From the NCBI GenBank assembly GCA_002104985.1, contig MCGO01000004.1, forward strand, positions 310,001-374,000: a stretch of DNA of 64,000 bases, read 5' to 3'. The position numbers were made by a program, and so were the translations under genes. Below are positions 60,101-64,000 of this stretch, piece by piece. The first letter of the stretch is position 1. Each line of letters opens with the position of its first letter. The notes under the pieces are model-generated. The model saw only the letters and a program-made list of their open reading frames with translations. It ran no database searches and had not been told where the DNA came from. The stretch comes from Rhizoclosmatium globosum (taxonomy: Eukaryota > Chytridiomycota > Chytridiomycetes > Chytridiales > Chytriomycetaceae).

Positions 60101-60842
60101 TCATTACACAGGTAGACAGTTTAAACCGTCATGTACAGGTCTAATTTATTCACTATAGACTTGATATCAACTGCACTTTGGGGCAAACAAACCAGTCATC
60201 CCTTGTTTTGCGTGGTTCTCCATTCAGTCGAACGGTTCAATGCTATTCCAACCTACCTGACGAATTACTTGTCACAGCAAACGCGCCGTTTATTCTTTCC
60301 GCAAACAGTCTGAATGAGATTGGAATGATGGTCCGACCAAGGAATGAGAGCATTCGTGATATCATCTTGAACGTTGTTGGTAGGAATTTAACTTTATATC
60401 CTTCAGAAACTTACGAGCATTTAATTTCCAGACGTGGATGATCAATCCTTGGTCAGCAGTTGGTTGGTTGTGTCGCACTGCTCAATCCCAACAGTGACAA
60501 AGTCATTTGAGATATCGGTGCCCCGTGGGAAAGCTGTGAATAAGGTTCGTTTCCATTCATTGTGAAATTGATTGATTGATTGTATTCTTTCATTAGCGGG
60601 TGTCTTATACAAACCCCTACACAACCAAAAGGACGTTCCGTCTCAAGACGAATGCAGAACATTTAGTGCAATTCAGAGAGGGAAATATGCTGCAACTAGC
60701 TGGTGGTGCTAGCCAATATATTTCACTGCGTCTTCTTCCAAATACAACAAGCTCGTGGTCAGATATTCTCATATTCCTAAATGATGATTTTGATAAAATT
60801 GAGGAGTGCCTGAGGATCAAAGTGACATATGTATCTCAATAA
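54182..60842 (+). CDS. NPHP4: Nephrocystin-4, ciliary transition-zone protein
   Basis: Transition-zone scaffold at the base of cilia and flagella. Seventeen exons (54182-55762, 55818-55884, 55935-56100, 56152-56900, 56954-57172, 57222-57656, 57706-58017, 58070-58320, 58369-58683, 58734-59014, 59059-59220, 59270-59543, 59595-59906, 59963-60111, 60159-60379, 60432-60544, 60597-60842) give 1950 aa. Family blocks: SLFDLESGMFFGRTWI, SVYFTYQFYNFPYCSTER, LHFDVWDGDSLLHLGAAVV (second C2-like), and Ig-like repeats such as YVFTNPYNEDHCFEIEWDD. The first exon adds an Arg/Ser-rich N-terminus (SRSRSRSRSRSRQRR), an Ala run and a long Asp/Glu tract, not typical of animal NPHP4. Introns are 44-56 nt. Confidence 0.85.
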
Positions 60843-61079
60843 TAAACTTAATTTCGTTTCAATTCATTTCAATCCGATATGATATGACATGATGTTGGGT
60901 GGAGGGGGTGGCTGCTGGGGCACAAAAGGAGGGTTTCAATCCCCTTTTCGATTTTTTCCATCTCAAAACCCAACTCGCTCAGCGCTTTGCAACTTTGCTC
61001 ACTCGCTCTCGCACTCTGCTTCCTACGCTCAAGTCGAATAGTCTGCTTCTCAGCTTACGTCGCTCTTCAAAGAACATCT

Positions 61080-61104
61080 AAGACACTCATTCAATCAGTG
61101 TCTT
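61080..61104 (+). repeat. Inverted repeat, 8-bp stem
   Basis: AAGACACT and AGTGTCTT separated by 9 nt, a perfect stem-loop in the antizyme leader region. Confidence 0.7.
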
Positions 61105-61174
61105 TTGTGTTTACTATCGTATATTGTGGTCTTCTGCTATCAAGCGTTAACTCTCAGCTCCCACTGTTTGCAAG

Positions 61175-61248
61175 GTGAGCCCAGGGCGTGCTCAGCGTTG
61201 TTGCTGCTGCGAATGTGCCGCTAACGTATGCCTTCCTTCCCTTTACAG
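61175..61248 (+). other. Probable 5' UTR intron of antizyme gene
   Basis: GTGAGC donor, CTAAC branch-like site and CTTTACAG acceptor define a 74-nt intron. Its removal also eliminates a small upstream ATG frame around 61212. Confidence 0.55.
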
Positions 61249-61349
61249 AGTCTCCTACTCTTGCACTTCCACCGGCACACTGGTTAAGCTCCTCGTCCTC
61301 ATTCTTTGGTCTTCCGCCTCCTGCTCCTCGCGCTCAAACAATAGTGATA

Positions 61350-61370
61350 GTAATAATACAACGTATTATT
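61350..61370 (+). repeat. Inverted repeat, 8-bp stem
   Basis: TAATAATA and TATTATTA separated by 5 nt, a perfect AT-only stem-loop in the antizyme leader. Confidence 0.7.
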
Positions 61371-61502
61371 AGTTTATCGCCCCAAGTATAGTATCTGAAA
61401 AAAGATTGAAACTACCTTTGCTCTACGTAGCCCCAACAAAACCCTACAAACCCCTCTCTACTCTCAGTATCTCAAGCTTTCCCCCGTGTATAGATTGTGA
61501 AA

Positions 61503-62404
61503 ATGATGTGAGTGTCTCAGTTGTCATATCGATGAAAATTTTTTCTAATACGTCATTGCCCCCTTGGTTTGTTTCAGAGTCCCCAATTATAATCCAAGTA
61601 TTCGCTCGTTCTCCGCGGAATTCCAACCATCCGCGGTCCCATCTGCCCAATTCAAAAACGTTCTCCCTGCTGCCGCGCCAGGCGACCTCGTCGTTGCCAC
61701 TTGCACCATGCGCGGTTTCAACACTGCCACCAACTCTTACGCCGCGGCTGCGTCCGCCGCGTACTGCTTCACGTTGGGTAGGAAAGTCGGGTGGTGTTCC
61801 TGACATCCGCTCACGAAACATAACTCCCGGTGGGCGGCACCAAGGTGGGAGTAGCAGAGGGTTAGGTGTTGGAGGCGTCGGTGTTGGGGGTGAGGCGAGT
61901 GGTGTTATCGGTGGTCGAGGTGTGGGTGGTGGACTCGTTGTTGGGAATGTGTCTGAAGATATTGCTGGCTCTCTTTCGTTCATGAATGAAATGGGTCCTG
62001 CTCTTTTATCGGCTTGCGAAAGACCGGTTCAAGTCGTATCTATCAATGCAAAAACTCAGCAGACGGTCGGAAGTGGTGTGGCGAGTGATGTTAATGTGTC
62101 TTGGCCTGGATTCCTGACTGACAAGAAGACTCTGTTCATTCACGTCCCTGTGACGGCTTCGTTCTCTTCTTTCCTTCAAAGTGCACAAGCTGGTGCGAAT
62201 GGCTTCGGCTTTCGTGAAAGTGTTGTGGCTGTGTTGGAGCTTGCGGAGGATGTGCTTGGTGTTCAGAATCTGGTGGTCTGTTTGGACAAGGACCGTGAAG
62301 ATTTGGCAAACTTGATCCGTTCCTTCCTTTTCGTGGGTTTTGAGCTTGTTCACCCATCAGTTTATGACTCCAACAGGTTCATTCTCGTTGGATCATCGTT
62401 TTAA
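61503..62404 (+). CDS. OAZ1: Ornithine decarboxylase antizyme, expressed by +1 frameshift
   Basis: Binds and targets ornithine decarboxylase to the proteasome and limits polyamine uptake. Exon 1 (61503-61507) holds ATG and two bases; exon 2 starts at 61578. ORF1 (76 codons) ends in TCC TGA at 61798-61803. Shifting +1 there continues into ORF2 (GAC ATC CGC..., 61802-62404), adding 200 residues for about 276 aa. ORF2 carries the antizyme core: VVAVLELAEDVLGVQNLVV, CLDKDREDLANLIRSFLFVG and FELVHPSVYDSNRFILVGSS. A Gly/Val-rich insert (RGLGVGGVGVGGEASGV) follows the shift site. ORF2 has no good start of its own. It converges with the TMEM115-like gene. Confidence 0.92.
61798..61803 (+). promoter_or_regulatory. 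+1 programmed ribosomal frameshift site
   Basis: UCC-UGA at the end of antizyme ORF1, the sense/stop codon pair used by most eukaryotic antizymes. Skipping the U of UGA places ribosomes in the ORF2 frame. In the family, polyamines raise shift efficiency. Confidence 0.9.
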
Positions 62405-62421
62405 TCTTATTATTCTTTTGC

Positions 62422-62427
62422 AATAAA
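62422..62427 (+). terminator. AATAAA after antizyme
   Basis: Polyadenylation hexamer 17 nt past the stop codon, in the 51-bp gap between two convergent genes. Confidence 0.6.
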
Positions 62428-62443
62428 TGTATCTGTTCAACAC

Positions 62444-62449
62444 TTTATT
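62444..62449 (-). terminator. AATAAA after TMEM115-like gene
   Basis: Minus-strand hexamer starting 6 nt past the stop codon, so the two convergent transcripts probably overlap at their 3' ends. Confidence 0.5.
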
Positions 62450-62455
62450 GTGCAA

Positions 62456-63828
62456 TCATTCATCTTCACCCCCATCATCAGCGTCTCCAACGAATCTTGA
62501 TGGAGTTGCAGATCTCGCAGGAGTGGCTATTCTGGATCCTCCCTGACCACTGCCTCCTTTCTCGATGGTGATTGATGATGCTGGCACACCCAATGACCCT
62601 TCCTTCATTCTCATATCCAATGCTTTCAAGGCAATTGCTCTTCTACGTTCGGCTTCTGCAGAATCACTTCCTGGAAGTGGCTTAGGGCTGTATGAACGCA
62701 GGATTGGGTCACCGTTGGAGTCAAGTTGTGACTGGGGTAGTGATGGGGGTAATTTGGGAAGGAGCTTCAAAGATACAAGAAGGTTGAAAGTGGAGTTTGA
62801 GATGGGAACAATCACACGGCTGAATAAAAGGTTAATATCGAATGAGTACTTAGCAAGAGAAACTCAACTGAGTGGAGGATGGGAAGAAGCTGCCGAATGA
62901 GAAACTCTCTGACCGATCGCCTTGCATCCCATCATGGTTTTTGAAGAAACGGATGTAGATCCAGGACACGATGGTTCCATAAAACACCATAAATGCATGA
63001 ACATGGACGACTCTTACAATTCTCAGGACCAAAAAGACAACGAATGCAATGGAAGGTAAATTCTGCGATTGAGGAGGGTTTATAACCACAACATAACCAG
63101 CAGGATCATACCTTTACACGAACAGACACAAGTCCCATGATGCTCAGTGCGTGTTCTGGAACGGCTTGCTTAAAAGCTACCAAAAACGAGGCCAGAAGAC
63201 CGAGCATTCCTCCAATGTAGGTTTTGTACCTGCAAACAAAAACAGTGTGAGTTGAGGCAATGGACCTTGGTCCTAAAACATACAGCAAGTCTTCGTTCTG
63301 CTGAGATGCAACGAATTCGAAGAACACTGTGACAGTTGATAGCACCACGCTCGCGGTATTTACAAGGAGGGCGAATTTTAGGAGTTCTCTATCATGACAC
63401 CAATGAGTATCAACGCGAACGACTACCACAAATAGCGATTGCTTACTGAGTGCCCCAAACTCGTTCAAAGTATCTACCGGCCAAAAGGATGGAGCCGAGA
63501 CAGAAGACAAGCTAACCGATTGGTTAGGGAGGTTGTTGAATTCATTGAGACGACATCACAAGCTCACCAAGAAAGGATTGGTCTCAACAAATCCAGCCGT
63601 TATGTATGTCCAAGCGCGGGAGACGAGGAAGCCAACGACTGCCTGTGGTTTGGAGGTGAGATTGGGGTAACTAACACAGGCTGGCCTGCCATTCACCTCA
63701 AACGGTCGATTCCAGCCATCTAACGTCTCTTTTACAGTTGCACGGAACAGAATGGAGAGGACTGACAGGGCTGCTGCAACTGCCAGAAGCCCGCGAGTTC
63801 CCAACCCCACAGACACGATTTGCTGCAT
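62456..63828 (-). CDS. TMEM115: TMEM115-like Golgi membrane protein (rhomboid-like fold)
   Basis: Multi-pass protein of the TMEM115/DUF1751 family, a catalytically inactive rhomboid relative of the Golgi implicated in retrograde traffic. Exons 63828-63568, 63511-63447, 63388-63284, 63229-63112, 63062-62869 and 62819-62456 give 368 aa. The family signature is formed across the first intron: NPFLLVFCLGSILLAGRYFE, then RVWGTQELLKF. Several hydrophobic helices follow (GGMLGLLASFLVAF; NLPSIAFVVFLVLRIV; YGTIVSWIYIRFF) and a Ser/Pro-rich cytoplasmic tail ends the protein. No rhomboid GxSx catalytic motif is seen, as expected for the family. Confidence 0.88.
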
Positions 63829-64000
63829 TTTTCCTCTTTCCCTTCCGTTCTTCTTTCACTTAATAATAACGAAAAAAAGAAAGAGAAAGGAGGAGGAAGG
63901 GGAGTATTTTGAGACAGCATCGAAAACAATCAAAAGTATGGCAGAGCGATTACGTTACATATCTGTCTCCATTGCGATGTACTTCTTTTTCTTCCTTTCA

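Larger units (their letters stand above)
60843..61502 (+). promoter_or_regulatory. Promoter and 5' leader of antizyme gene
   Basis: 660 bp with no protein-coding frame of its own. It contains a G-rich stretch (60895-60920), pyrimidine-rich tracts, a probable leader intron and two perfect inverted repeats (61080-61104 and 61350-61370). Confidence 0.5.

Noticed and set aside
61406..61801. Treating the antizyme ORF2 frame as starting at an upstream codon near 61406
   Set aside because: No ATG in a sensible place, and ORF1 plus UCC-UGA explains the locus as in all antizymes.
61444..61983. 179-codon minus-strand frame in the antizyme locus
   Set aside because: Antisense to antizyme and Pro-rich from the Gly codons of ORF2; antizyme itself is certain.

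Overview
This 64 kb window is eukaryotic nuclear DNA. It most likely comes from a zoosporic (chytrid-type) fungus. Genes are densely packed on both strands and split by many short spliceosomal introns, mostly 41-75 nt, with GT...CTAAY...AG signals. Fungal-type genes (TVP18, DBP10, a GCN4-like bZIP, a class V myosin of Myo2 type) sit beside two genes normally kept only by organisms with cilia or flagella (TBC1D32/Broad-minded and NPHP4). All exon structures were worked out by hand from splice signals, reading phase and recognisable protein families. For most multi-exon genes the summed exon lengths are divisible by three, which supports the models.

Region by region. 1-2.8 kb holds a Crypton-like tyrosine recombinase (open at the left edge) facing a Cce1/Ydc2-type RNase-H-fold Holliday-junction resolvase. 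3.1-6.0 kb is a type I membrane protein with a kelch-like ectodomain. 6.1-12.0 kb is a 14-exon class V myosin. 12.4-16.8 kb is a coiled-coil/polyglutamine protein of unknown function. 17.0-26.3 kb holds NOC2, CCT5 and DBP10 in tandem; NOC2 and DBP10 act in 60S ribosome assembly. 26.3-27.9 kb is a GCN4-like bZIP with short upstream ORFs. 28.1-30.7 kb holds TVP18 divergent from a papain-like hydrolase fused to a DM9 domain. 30.9-36.6 kb holds an orphan gene divergent from TBC1D32. 36.6-39.5 kb is an ankyrin-repeat membrane protein. 39.6-46.6 kb holds CPSF73/YSH1, VPS26, UBC12 and mitochondrial uL13. 46.6-54.0 kb holds SEC24, UTP15 and mitochondrial uL23. 54.2-60.8 kb is NPHP4. 61.5-63.8 kb holds ornithine decarboxylase antizyme, with a +1 frameshift site, and a TMEM115-like protein.

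The genes are mostly housekeeping: ribosome assembly (NOC2, DBP10, UTP15), secretory and endosomal traffic (SEC24, VPS26, TVP18, TMEM115, myosin V), mRNA 3'-end processing, neddylation and mitochondrial translation. Several divergent pairs have start codons only 28-52 bp apart. The points most worth a second look are the recombinase/resolvase pair, an alternative membrane-anchored 3' end inside the myosin gene, the hydrolase-DM9 fusion, the antizyme frameshift cassette, the upstream ORFs of the bZIP gene, and a reading-frame break or cryptic intron in NOC2.
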